From NCBI RefSeq assembly GCF_003996985.1, contig NZ_RJJX01000009.1:1-64000 (forward strand): a DNA stretch of 64,000 nucleotides. The letters run 5' to 3'. Of the stretch, positions 52,663-61,735 are shown one piece after another; position 1 is the stretch's first letter; each line of letters opens with the position of its first letter. This DNA is from Ancylomarina longa. Its GTDB lineage: Bacteria > Bacteroidota > Bacteroidia > Bacteroidales > Marinifilaceae. The notes under the pieces are model-generated. The model searched no databases, was not told where the DNA came from, and saw nothing but the letters and a program-made list of their open reading frames with translations. Position numbers and translations under genes: made by a program.

Positions 52663-55215
52663 TTAAAATTTAATTTTCAAACCTGTTGACCAAGTAGTAC
52701 CAAAACCATAGTATACTAAAGCAGAGGCTGCATCATGACCTGCTCCATCAGCAGATTTAGATACATAAGAAACATCGAAAAGGTTATATACATTACCGTA
52801 AATAGATGCTTTTAAACCAGCAATTTTAAATCTGTAGTTGAAGTTCATATCCATAATACCAACTTCTGGTATTTCCCAAGCATCTACTCTATCCTCAGCA
52901 CCATTGGTTCTGTTTGTAGGATCGAAATCTGAATAGTTGTTTCCGTAATAAACGTAATCAGCACCAACTCTTAATTTAGGTAATACTTCGTAGCTTACAG
53001 AAACAGATCCGGTAAGTTGAGCCGAGTTTCCAACATGAACATCCTTAATGAATGCGCTATAGTCACCAATCTTCACATTAGCATCATCATAAAGACTAAA
53101 GTTTACATCATCCTGATATTTCCAATCACCATAAGAGAACATACCATTAACTCTTAATTTTCTGGTTGGATTATAAGAAGCTTCTACTTCGATACCTTGG
53201 TGAAGTTGATTCAATCCACCGATATTAGCAGTTTGTCCTTGTAAACTCATTACCAAACCTCTGTCTTTCCAGTTGGTGCGGTATGCAGTAACAGTAGCTT
53301 TGAAATTAGGAGAAGTATAACCATAACCGATTTCAGCAGTAATGATTTTTTCATACTTCACTTTATCGTTGATGTCATTCTTATAGTTCAAGAAAACATT
53401 AGTGAAATATGGAGTTCTTTGAACGTAACCACCGTTAACAAATACGTGGTGTACAGAGTTGATTTTGTAGTTGAAACCAGCTTTCACATTCCAAGGATAG
53501 AAATGTTGCCAATCGGTTGCCTGATTTCCAGGAGTATATTGGAAATAATCAACACGCTTGTAGCTTTTTCTTGCTAACGCACCTGATATAAATGCACTAT
53601 AGTTATCATCTACATATTCCATTTGTGAAAACAAACCAGTGTACATTACTTTACCATCGTTGTGATAAGAGTATTTGTCTCCTTTTTTTAATTTAGTATT
53701 AGCATCGCGATTGATATTTGCACCATCTAAAAAGAAAGAACCACCTAACAAATCTTCTACTTCTCTGTAGTGTTCTCCTTTATAATAACGACCATCGAAA
53801 CCAGCAGTTAATTTCATTTTATCGAAATTCTTAGTCAAAGTTGACAACAAACCAGTCCAAACATGATTGTTTACAGAGTTTCCGATTACAGCTTGAGAAC
53901 CGTCAACAACGTTAGCCTTGTTTAATTCTGCTACGCCATCAAAATCCAATAAACCATTTGCAGTTCTCATTGTTTCTGCATAGTCTTCACCGGTTTTGTT
54001 ATTTACACCTAACCAGTTTGCTTTGTTACCGGAAACTCTTCTTCCTCCACCAGTACCAATAGAACCATACCATGAAGTAGTCAAGTTGGTTTCATCGTCT
54101 ATTTTCCAATAGTCGTTTAATTGAGCCTGAGGTTTGTGATAGTAGTTATATCCATATCCACCACCATACATTTTTCCTTCGCGGATACCGTAATCAGAGT
54201 TGAATTTATACTTGTCCTTATTGTTACGATATTGCTGAATTGTGTGCTTATTACCTCTTTGGTTGTGCCATTGAGGAGCACCAGTGATCATGAAAGCAAG
54301 GGTATGCTTGTCATTTATTTTTTTAGAAACATTTGCAAAATAACTCCATGCATCGAAATCTGTTCCTTTTACATATCCATTACCATATGTGTGCGATCCA
54401 AGAAGAGATACTGCCCATCCATTATCTAACATACCAGTTGACAATGAAATTAAATCTTTTCTGTATCCTGAGTTTGCAACACCTGTTTTAATTACTCCGC
54501 CTTTTTTAGCATCGGTTGAGTTGGTTAAGATGTTGATGGTTCCTCCAACAGACGAAAGTCCAAGCTTTGAAGCTCCAAGACCTCTTTGCACCTGCATGGT
54601 ACGAGTCACATCAGAAAGACCGGCCCAGTTAGACCAATACACTTTACCATTTTCCATATCGTTAACAGGGACCCCGTTAATCAATACACCTACGTTATTT
54701 GAATCAAAACCACGTACGTAAACAGTAGCATCTCCAAATCCACCACCTTCTTTAGAAGTATAAATAGAAGGAGTTGTTTTTAAAATTTCAGGATATTCCT
54801 GAGTTCCTAATTTTTCCTGGATAATTTCAGGAGAGATAGTTGAAACAGAAATCGGTGTTTGACGATCGGTAACTACCGAAGCCATCACACTTACTTCTTT
54901 TAGACCTACAGCATCAGATTCTAATTTAATAGTACCCAAATCCTGAGCTCCTTTTAAGGCAATTTCTTTATCAAGAAATCCCACGAAACTTACTAGAACT
55001 TTTGATGTTCCCTCTGGCAATTGCAGTGTAAAAGAACCATCAAAACCCGAAACAGTACCAATTGTAGTGCCGGGAACAACGATAGATGCACCAGGTAAAC
55101 TTTCGTTGGTGCTACCGTCAACAACCACCCCTTTAACGGTGGTTTGAGCAATAGTTGCAATGGACAACATCATAATTGCTGCCAATGACAAAATACTTCT
55201 CATAGCTTTTTTCAT
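52663..55215 (-). CDS. TonB-dependent outer-membrane receptor
   Basis: This 850-residue receptor has a signal peptide (cleavage near IATIAQ), then a carboxypeptidase-like regulatory domain (TTVKGVVVDGSTNESLPGAS, about 25-105), then the plug (about 120-230, with VYVRGFDSNNVGVLINGVPV), and a large barrel ending in a terminal Phe (LKIKF). It is shorter than SusC-type receptors and its lipoprotein partner is not SusD-like, so it may import something other than glycans, such as metal complexes or peptides. The upstream region is long and has no convincing promoter. Confidence 0.93.
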   Translation of the reverse strand: MKKAMRSILSLAAIMMLSIATIAQTTVKGVVVDGSTNESLPGASIVVPGTTIGTVSGFDGSFTLQLPEGTSKVLVSFVGFLDKEIALKGAQDLGTIKLESDAVGLKEVSVMASVVTDRQTPISVSTISPEIIQEKLGTQEYPEILKTTPSIYTSKEGGGFGDATVYVRGFDSNNVGVLINGVPVNDMENGKVYWSNWAGLSDVTRTMQVQRGLGASKLGLSSVGGTINILTNSTDAKKGGVIKTGVANSGYRKDLISLSTGMLDNGWAVSLLGSHTYGNGYVKGTDFDAWSYFANVSKKINDKHTLAFMITGAPQWHNQRGNKHTIQQYRNNKDKYKFNSDYGIREGKMYGGGYGYNYYHKPQAQLNDYWKIDDETNLTTSWYGSIGTGGGRRVSGNKANWLGVNNKTGEDYAETMRTANGLLDFDGVAELNKANVVDGSQAVIGNSVNNHVWTGLLSTLTKNFDKMKLTAGFDGRYYKGEHYREVEDLLGGSFFLDGANINRDANTKLKKGDKYSYHNDGKVMYTGLFSQMEYVDDNYSAFISGALARKSYKRVDYFQYTPGNQATDWQHFYPWNVKAGFNYKINSVHHVFVNGGYVQRTPYFTNVFLNYKNDINDKVKYEKIITAEIGYGYTSPNFKATVTAYRTNWKDRGLVMSLQGQTANIGGLNQLHQGIEVEASYNPTRKLRVNGMFSYGDWKYQDDVNFSLYDDANVKIGDYSAFIKDVHVGNSAQLTGSVSVSYEVLPKLRVGADYVYYGNNYSDFDPTNRTNGAEDRVDAWEIPEVGIMDMNFNYRFKIAGLKASIYGNVYNLFDVSYVSKSADGAGHDAASALVYYGFGTTWSTGLKIKF

Positions 55216-55971
55216 AAAAACGAATTGTTAGGTTAGTAATTATGCAGCAAAATCGCTACAAAATCATCTCACATTCCTTGGAGAAAAGGATTACAAAAAT
55301 GGTTGGTTTGAAGTGGAACTGCAAATAATTTATACTTTTATTATCGCAGTTCATCCTTCGTTTTTGGGAGTTCATCGAAAAAAATATTTTCATCACTGAA
55401 ATTGGGATTCAATTCTTTAGACAAGCTCTATATTATTCGAAACAAAATTAAAGCTTTTGGCTTTTAAAAATGGGTACGGAAGGTAATATTTTTCTTTTTA
55501 ATTCCATAACCTGAAAACTCCCAAAGAATTAGTTGATTACATTATCTAAATAGAATTTTTAAATAAGATTAATTCCTATCCTTGAAAGCACAAGGATTTT
55601 AGGAAATTTTAACATCCCAATTATCCTTAATTATTTTCATTCTAAATTAATCCTAAAGCTGTATTTTAATTTCTCCTTCGCAAAAATAAACAATTAAGTC
55701 CTTTAACTCCTTTAATTTAACATTAATAAAAGTGTAAGAAAACATCAAATCTCAGAAGTGAAAATTAATACAGTAAATACGGATAATTAAAAAAAATAAA
55801 GCGTACTTTTGCAGCCGCAATTTCAAGTATGCAATCGATTCAATTCCAATATTTTCAATGAAAATAAAATTGACTAGTTGCATTTTAACTGATATTGCCT
55901 TACAATACAAGTATTGATCCTTAAATAATTGGATCAAATAATGGGACAATCCCTGATAAAGAAGAAACAAG
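55216..55971. other. Divergent intergenic region, TonB receptor and typA
   Basis: This is an AT-rich 756-bp spacer. A TACTTTTG element at 55804-55811 fits typA. On the minus strand TAATTTTG at 55443-55450 could serve the receptor but lacks a TTG partner. No gene, repeat or RNA structure stands out. Confidence 0.5.
55804..55811 (+). promoter_or_regulatory. Predicted typA promoter (-7 element)
   Basis: TACTTTTG followed by GC-rich CAGCCGC, a very common Bacteroidota pattern. It implies a leader of roughly 155 nt before typA. Confidence 0.65.
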
Positions 55972-57768
55972 ATGAAGAAATTAAGGAACATTGCGATTAT
56001 CGCTCACGTTGACCATGGTAAAACAACTTTGGTTGATAAAATGATAATGCATAGTAACATTTTTAGAAAAAATGAGAATCCTGGAGATTTAATCCTGGAT
56101 AGCAACGACCTGGAGAGAGAGCGTGGAATTACCATCTTGTCAAAGAACGTTTCTCTTGAGTATAAGGATGTGAAAATAAACATTATTGACACACCGGGTC
56201 ACTCTGATTTTGGGGGTGAAGTGGAGCGAGTACTTAATATGGCAGACGGAGTTTTGTTGTTGGTTGATGCATTTGAAGGAACCATGCCTCAAACTCGATT
56301 TGTTTTATCTAAAGCTCTTGCTCTTGGATTAAAACCGGTTGTGGTAATTAATAAAGTAGATAAACCAAATTGTCGTCCCGAAGAAGTTCAGGAACAAGTT
56401 TTTGAATTGATGTTCAATCTGGAAGCGACAGAAGAGCAGTTGGATTTCCCAACTATTTATGGCTCGGCTAAGCAAGGCTGGATGTCGAAAGATTGGAAAA
56501 AACCTACTACTGATATTACTGCTATTCTGGATGCAATTTTGGAATACATCCCAGAACCAAAAGTCTTGAAAGGAACTCCACAAATGCTAATTACGTCTTT
56601 AGATTATTCGAGTTATGTTGGGCGTATTGCTGTAGGACGTGTACATCGGGGAGAATTGCGCGAAGGAATGGATGTTAGTTTGGTGAAGCGTGATGGAAGC
56701 ATGAAGAAATCACGAATCAAGGAATTACATGTATTTACTGGCTTGGGCAAAGAAAGAGTTTCTAGTGTGAAATCAGGTGAGCTTTGTGCATTGGTGGGAA
56801 TAGATGGTTTTGATATTGGAGATTCAATTTGCGACTTAGAAAAACCAGAACCATTGGATCCTATTGCTATTGATGAGCCAACTATGAGTATGTTGTTTAC
56901 CATTAATAATTCTCCATTCTATGGTCAGGATGGAAAGTACGTAACTTCCCGACATTTAATTGATCGTTTAGAGTTGGAGTTGGAAAAAAACCTGGCACTA
57001 AGAGTAGAAAAAACGGATTCTGCAGATTCTTACAATGTTTTTGGTCGTGGTGTACTTCATTTGTCTGTTCTTATTGAAACAATGAGGAGAGAAGGTTATG
57101 AGTTACAAGTTGGACAGCCTCAGGTGATTATTAAAGAAATTGGTGGTGAAAAATGCGAACCAATTGAAATTCTATATGTTGACCTTCCTGAAGATGTATC
57201 GGGTAAGGCAATCGAATTGATTAACCAGCGAAAAGGGGAGATGCTTACGATGGAACGTAAGGCGGATCGAATTCATCTTGAATTTCAAATTCCATCCAGA
57301 GGAATTATTGGATTGAGAAATCAAATTCTTACTGCAACTGCAGGTGAAGCTGTAATTTCTCATCGATTTCTTGAATACCAACCTCATAAAGGTGTAATTC
57401 AAGGTCGGGTTAATGGTTCGTTGATTGCAATGGAAACAGGAACAACCTTTGCATATGCCTTAAATAAATTACAGGATAGAGGTCGATTTTTCGTATCGCC
57501 ACAAACTGATATTTATCAAGGTCAGGTGGTAGGAGAACATACTCGTGCTGGAGATTTGGCAATTAATGTTACCAAAACTAAAAAACTAACCAATATGCGT
57601 ACTTCTGGTACCGATGAAAAGGTTAGACTTGCTCCTCCAACTATTTTCTCTTTAGAGGAAGCTTTAGAGTATATTCAGGGAGACGAGTATGTTGAGGTTA
57701 CTCCAGGGAGTATTAGATTACGTAAAATATTATTATCTGAAATCGACAGAAAAAGAGCGGCGAAGTAA
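55972..57768 (+). CDS. typA: Translational GTPase TypA/BipA
   Basis: This 598-residue ribosome-binding GTPase has the G motifs AHVDHGKTT (11-19), RGITI, DTPGHSDFGGEV and NKVDKP. The EF-G-like domains III and V follow, and then the TypA-specific C-terminal domain (RTSGTDEKVRL, EYVEVTPGSIRLRK). The length is normal. It supports 50S assembly and stress or cold growth. A perfect hairpin terminator follows. Confidence 0.97.
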   Translation: MKKLRNIAIIAHVDHGKTTLVDKMIMHSNIFRKNENPGDLILDSNDLERERGITILSKNVSLEYKDVKINIIDTPGHSDFGGEVERVLNMADGVLLLVDAFEGTMPQTRFVLSKALALGLKPVVVINKVDKPNCRPEEVQEQVFELMFNLEATEEQLDFPTIYGSAKQGWMSKDWKKPTTDITAILDAILEYIPEPKVLKGTPQMLITSLDYSSYVGRIAVGRVHRGELREGMDVSLVKRDGSMKKSRIKELHVFTGLGKERVSSVKSGELCALVGIDGFDIGDSICDLEKPEPLDPIAIDEPTMSMLFTINNSPFYGQDGKYVTSRHLIDRLELELEKNLALRVEKTDSADSYNVFGRGVLHLSVLIETMRREGYELQVGQPQVIIKEIGGEKCEPIEILYVDLPEDVSGKAIELINQRKGEMLTMERKADRIHLEFQIPSRGIIGLRNQILTATAGEAVISHRFLEYQPHKGVIQGRVNGSLIAMETGTTFAYALNKLQDRGRFFVSPQTDIYQGQVVGEHTRAGDLAINVTKTKKLTNMRTSGTDEKVRLAPPTIFSLEEALEYIQGDEYVEVTPGSIRLRKILLSEIDRKRAAK

Positions 57769-57817
57769 TTTCCGTAAAGTTTTTACTTGATTCGGAATTC
57801 AAAATAAATATATCAAG

Positions 57818-57856
57818 AAAGAGCAATTTCCTTTTGGAAATTGCTCTTTTATTTTT
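57818..57856 (+). terminator. typA terminator
   Basis: A perfect 14-bp stem, AAAGAGCAATTTCC/GGAAATTGCTCTTT (57818-57849), has a TTTT loop, followed by a T-rich tail. Confidence 0.93.
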
Positions 57857-57874
57857 TAGGGAAATTATATTTTT

Positions 57875-58099
57875 TTATTCAATGCGAATACATTTGGCCG
57901 GACATAATTCTGATACTCTTTGGTTCAATCTGAGCTCGTCCTCAAAAATTTCAAGAATAAATTGCCCATTCCTACCATCTGATCCTATCAGATCGCATCT
58001 TCCATCTCTTTCATTCATTTTCCAAAAGGCTGGTGCAATTTCTACGCAATAACTACATCCTATGCACTTTTTTCTTTGATGAATAATTCTTGACATCAT
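57875..58099 (-). CDS. Single-cluster [4Fe-4S] ferredoxin
   Basis: This 74-residue protein has CIGCSYC near residue 14 and CPAKCI near the end. That gives four ligands for one cluster (CxxCxxC plus a distant CP), as in small Fer4_13-type ferredoxins. The loop between has ERDGRCDLIG. It is a free electron carrier whose partner is not indicated by the neighbours. It is convergent with typA and has its own promoter. Confidence 0.88.
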   Translation of the reverse strand: MMSRIIHQRKKCIGCSYCVEIAPAFWKMNERDGRCDLIGSDGRNGQFILEIFEDELRLNQRVSELCPAKCIRIE

Positions 58100-58137
58100 C
58101 TTAAAGTTTAAATTTTGTTACTAATTTATTTAGAATT

Positions 58138-58145
58138 CAAAGATA
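58138..58145 (-). promoter_or_regulatory. Predicted ferredoxin promoter (-7 element)
   Basis: The minus strand reads TATCTTTG about 39 bp before the ferredoxin ATG. The TTG partner is not clear. Confidence 0.5.
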
Positions 58146-58223
58146 GATTATTTTCTTAATGTATCTAAAGTAAAGAAAATGAGGATTGTATGATTAATTT
58201 GTGATTTATTTTAGTACTGTGTA

Positions 58224-58255
58224 TTGCATATTACCTTTTTTTATACGTATATTTG
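58224..58255 (+). promoter_or_regulatory. Predicted promoter of the PadR/PspC operon
   Basis: TTG at 58224-58226, 21 bp, then TATATTTG at 58248-58255. This is a good consensus match, giving a leader of about 40 nt. Confidence 0.68.
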
Positions 58256-58301
58256 TATAACAAGCTTGCATGCTTAGGATAGTATTATAAATATTTTAGC
58301 T

Positions 58302-58745
58302 ATGAAAACACGAATATATAAATTGAGATGGCTTAAAAAAATCATGTTGTTGGTTCTTGTTATTTGTTTTGGAACAATAGAATCACAAGCACAATACAAA
58401 TGTGATAATATAAATTCCATTCAAGTTTTGTCTCCTATATTAAAAATAGTAACTGATAAAATTAGTTCGGGGATTACCTATTCGGAGCAAACGGGTGATC
58501 AGCCCGAAGTTTCCTATTTAGACTCGGGCATATTTCTATTGGAAGAAAATCTGAAAGTATGTAGAGATTTATTGATCCAGATAAATGACAGTACAACTTG
58601 CATTAACGAAATGAAGGTTACTGAAAGCAAGTCAGAAATAAAGAAGGAGATGGATAGCAATACAAGTAATTCTATTCAATTTCCTGTGAAGAAGAAAAGA
58701 AAAAGCATCTGGAATTTTCCAGGAAATAAAAAATCAAGCATCTAA
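58302..58745 (+). CDS. Small secreted protein of unknown function
   Basis: This 147-residue protein has a signal peptide (cleavage near SQAQYK) and a mature part of about 110 residues with four cysteines (in YKCD, KVCRD, TTCIN and the first after the signal) and a strongly basic tail (KKKRKS). I recognise no family. It opens the operon that continues with PadR 12 bp downstream, and it has a good promoter, which supports it as a real gene. Confidence 0.65.
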   Translation: MKTRIYKLRWLKKIMLLVLVICFGTIESQAQYKCDNINSIQVLSPILKIVTDKISSGITYSEQTGDQPEVSYLDSGIFLLEENLKVCRDLLIQINDSTTCINEMKVTESKSEIKKEMDSNTSNSIQFPVKKKRKSIWNFPGNKKSSI

Positions 58746-58757
58746 AATATTCCAACG

Positions 58758-59081
58758 ATGAAGATAGAAAACACCAAAGCCCAAATGCGAAAAGGAGTGC
58801 TGGAATATTGTATTCTTTCCCTACTTTCCAGAAACGATGCCTATGCATCCGACATCATTAAGGAATTAAAACAAGCCAAAATGATTGTTGTGGAAGGAAC
58901 ACTTTATCCGCTCCTAACTCGTTTAAAAAATGCAGGTTTATTAAGTTATCGATGGGAGGAATCCAAACAGGGACCTCCAAGAAAATATTATACTATTACG
59001 GAAAAGGGAAATAACTTTCTCCAAGAACTTGATCACTCCTGGCAAGAATTAGTTGATGCCGTAAACACTATTAAAAAATAA
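58758..59081 (+). CDS. PadR family transcriptional regulator
   Basis: This 107-residue regulator has the short PadR (PadR-s1) layout: KGVLEYCILSLLSRNDAYASDI, then VVEGTLYPLLTRLKNAGLL and the wing GPPRKYYTITEKG. It is placed directly ahead of the PspC-domain membrane protein (20-bp gap). This arrangement recurs in Bacteroidota and suggests that PadR controls its own operon in response to envelope stress. Confidence 0.92.
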   Translation: MKIENTKAQMRKGVLEYCILSLLSRNDAYASDIIKELKQAKMIVVEGTLYPLLTRLKNAGLLSYRWEESKQGPPRKYYTITEKGNNFLQELDHSWQELVDAVNTIKK

Positions 59082-59101
59082 GACCCAAAACAATATTACC
59101 C

Positions 59102-60676
59102 ATGAAAAAGACATTAACGATAAATATTAGTGGAAACATTTTCCATATCGATGAAGATGCATTTGAGAATTTGCAAAACTATCTTCGAACGATTAATGCT
59201 CATTATGGAGCAGGAGAAGAAGGACGAGAAATCATAGCTGACATTGAAGCTAGGATCTCTGAGATATTTCAGGAAAAACTAAGTTCAAAAGATCAGGTGG
59301 TGAATCTCGAAATGGTAGATAAAGTAATTTCTATCATGGGTAAACCAGAGGAAATTTTCGCAACTGATGAAGAGGATCACGAGGATGGCGAACCAGCGGC
59401 TCATAGTGTTCGGACACATAAAAAGCGAAGACTTTACAGAGATCCTGATCATCGTGTTTTTGGTGGGGTATCTAGTGGTTTATCTGCTTATTTTGGAATA
59501 GATGTAGTTGTGATTCGACTTCTATTTGTACTATTTCTGTTTGTTTCAGCAGGCTTTGTTTTTCTTTTATACATCATTCTTTGGATTGTGGTACCTAAAG
59601 CGATTACTACCACTCAAAAATTAGAAATGAAAGGCAAAAAGGTCAATATTTCTAATATCGAGGAAACGATAAAGGACGAGTACAAGGAGGTAAAAGATAG
59701 TTTTAATAATATGCGTGATAAGAACGGACCTCAGGTAAAAGATGGTTTTGATCGCGCTATAGATTTTCTAGGTACTGCTTTGCGCTTACTACTAAAAGTT
59801 GTAATTATTCTGCTGGGAATAGGGTTTGTAATTGCCGGATTTGTATCCTTAATGGGATTTATTGGGTCTATGATTTTTGCACACAGTTTTTTTGGTTCAT
59901 TTACTGATTTCAATTTTCCTGGTGCAATTCTACCTAAGGTATTTATTGATACAACGAGTATTACACTTTTTACTATTAGTACGATCATCGTTATTGGGAT
60001 TCCACTTTTACTTTTGATTTTTGCCGGAGTTAAATTGTTATTCCGATTTAAAACCAATAATAAGATAATAGGATTAACAGCCTTGGGTATTTGGCTTGCC
60101 GGAATCGTTCTTCTGGTTGTTATGAGCTTTAGTCAGGTTAAGGGATATATGTATAGCAGTACGAGACACTCAGATAATTTTACATTGAAAACATTTCAAA
60201 ACGATACCTTATACCTTAAGAGCACTGATAATATCGACTATAGTTATGAGGATGAAAATATAGATTTGGATAGAGTGAAAATTATCATGAAAGATGATGA
60301 AGAAATGATTATTGGCGAACCTACATTGGATGTAGAAAGAAGTCTTTCTGATCATTTTGAGATTAAAGTTCGCAAAAAATCCCGTGGAAGAACTCACGAC
60401 AGAGCTGTTGAAAATGCACAAAACATCATTTACAAATGGACACAGAAAGACTCACTTGTCCTCTTTAATCAATTTTTTACACTTCCTGAAAATAGCAAAT
60501 GGAGAAATCAAAGATTACATATCACCGTTAAGGTACCAAATGGCAAAGTGGTTTATTTGGGTGACAGCATGGGTAAAATTATACATGATATCGACAATGT
60601 AACCAACACTTGGGATTACGATATGCTTGACCAAAAATGGATGATGACTAAAGAAGGATTAAGACAAGTTAAATAA
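59102..60676 (+). CDS. PspC-domain membrane protein
   Basis: This 524-residue protein has a cytoplasmic N-terminal helical region (1-95, ISGNIFHIDEDAFENLQNYL) and a PspC domain at about 108-168 (HRVFGGVSSGLSAYFGIDVVVIRLLF). Three or four more membrane helices follow between about 230 and 345, and a C-terminal beta-rich domain of about 170 residues is probably outside the cytoplasm. PspC senses or relieves inner-membrane stress in enterobacteria. Here it pairs with PadR rather than PspA/PspF. Confidence 0.88.
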   Translation: MKKTLTINISGNIFHIDEDAFENLQNYLRTINAHYGAGEEGREIIADIEARISEIFQEKLSSKDQVVNLEMVDKVISIMGKPEEIFATDEEDHEDGEPAAHSVRTHKKRRLYRDPDHRVFGGVSSGLSAYFGIDVVVIRLLFVLFLFVSAGFVFLLYIILWIVVPKAITTTQKLEMKGKKVNISNIEETIKDEYKEVKDSFNNMRDKNGPQVKDGFDRAIDFLGTALRLLLKVVIILLGIGFVIAGFVSLMGFIGSMIFAHSFFGSFTDFNFPGAILPKVFIDTTSITLFTISTIIVIGIPLLLLIFAGVKLLFRFKTNNKIIGLTALGIWLAGIVLLVVMSFSQVKGYMYSSTRHSDNFTLKTFQNDTLYLKSTDNIDYSYEDENIDLDRVKIIMKDDEEMIIGEPTLDVERSLSDHFEIKVRKKSRGRTHDRAVENAQNIIYKWTQKDSLVLFNQFFTLPENSKWRNQRLHITVKVPNGKVVYLGDSMGKIIHDIDNVTNTWDYDMLDQKWMMTKEGLRQVK

Positions 60677-60763
60677 ATTCTATTCCATCCATGTTTTGCA
60701 CCGATACCTTTTTCAACACACACTTAAATCGGTGCAAACATGGTTTATTCTAAAAATAAAAAG

Positions 60764-61255
60764 ATGAAAAAATTAATTATTATTCTTGCAGTAATTGTGC
60801 TTCCGATGGTATTGCAAGCACAAACAAAAGGGGAAAGCTTGCATGCTAAATACTCAAATATTGATGGTTTTAACAGCTTTAGCTTTTCTGGTAGTTTTCT
60901 GAAAAATCTCGATTTTGATGTGGATGAAGATGAATTGGAAAAAAATATTACCGGAGATTGCAAAAATATTAAATTCCTGACTTTTAAACATGAGATTGGC
61001 AATGAATCAAAATTCAAGAAAATAGTAATATCCCAACTCTCAAAAGGAGACTCTTATAAAGAAGTGCTTACCGAACGAGATGATGATTCAGATGAAATAC
61101 ATTTCTACGCAAAAGGAAAAGGCAAACGATTTAGTGAATTTCATATACTACATTACAATGAAAATAGGACAAGTTTAATTTCATTTTTTGGTGATTTTCA
61201 TGTTGATGAATTGGAAACCTTATCGCATATAAGTTTGGATAATGAAGAAAATTAA
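60764..61255 (+). CDS. DUF4252-like secreted protein
   Basis: I start this protein of 163 residues at the ATG at 60764 (MKKLIIILAVIVL), since the upstream ATG at 60740 would put charged residues before the signal peptide. The mature part begins QTKGESLHAKYSN. The spaced pattern of acidic and hydrophobic residues fits DUF4252, a family often found beside PspC/PadR genes in this phylum (from memory). The function is unknown. The small PspC gene follows 6 bp downstream. Confidence 0.68.
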   Translation: MKKLIIILAVIVLPMVLQAQTKGESLHAKYSNIDGFNSFSFSGSFLKNLDFDVDEDELEKNITGDCKNIKFLTFKHEIGNESKFKKIVISQLSKGDSYKEVLTERDDDSDEIHFYAKGKGKRFSEFHILHYNENRTSLISFFGDFHVDELETLSHISLDNEEN

Positions 61256-61261
61256 AAATCG

Positions 61262-61459
61262 ATGAAAAAATTAACAAGATCTCAGTATAAAAAAATTGCA
61301 GGTGTTTGCGGTGGAATATCACAATACATAAATCCTGAATTGGATCCGGTTATTATAAGAGCTGGTTGGTTGATTTTAACCTTATTCAATCCTTTAATGT
61401 TGTTGGTTTACTTTATCCTGGCTTTAGTTTTATCTGATTCGCCATACGAAACCGTTTAA
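61262..61459 (+). CDS. Small PspC-domain protein
   Basis: This 65-residue protein is a single PspC domain: KKIAGVCGGISQYINPELDPV followed by one or two membrane helices. It resembles the PspC part of the larger protein two genes upstream. It is the last gene of the operon, 6 bp after the DUF4252-like gene. I see no clear terminator immediately downstream. Confidence 0.88.
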   Translation: MKKLTRSQYKKIAGVCGGISQYINPELDPVIIRAGWLILTLFNPLMLLVYFILALVLSDSPYETV

Positions 61460-61707
61460 ATAGGTTCTCCGTTTTGGTGTTACTTATTTATGATGCAATC
61501 TCCTCATTTGTTAAAGATCCGGATTTCGTCTTTTTCTCTGATCTTCATACATGGAGCATGCAAATTAACTGGAGTTTCTTTCCTTTTATGGAGAGGAACT
61601 CTCTTTATTGAAAGGAATAGGAGTTTTTTGCCAACAAAAATGGCTTCAGCTTTCCACTAAGCTCTTATTTTTGCGATTAATATGCATTAAATTTTAGCGG
61701 ATAATCC

Positions 61708-61715
61708 TACATTTG
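61708..61715 (+). promoter_or_regulatory. Predicted promoter (-7 element) of the gene at 61736
   Basis: TACATTTG ends 20 bp before the ATG. No TTG at the proper distance was found. Confidence 0.55.
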
Positions 61716-61735
61716 TATTTGCTAAAACACAAATT

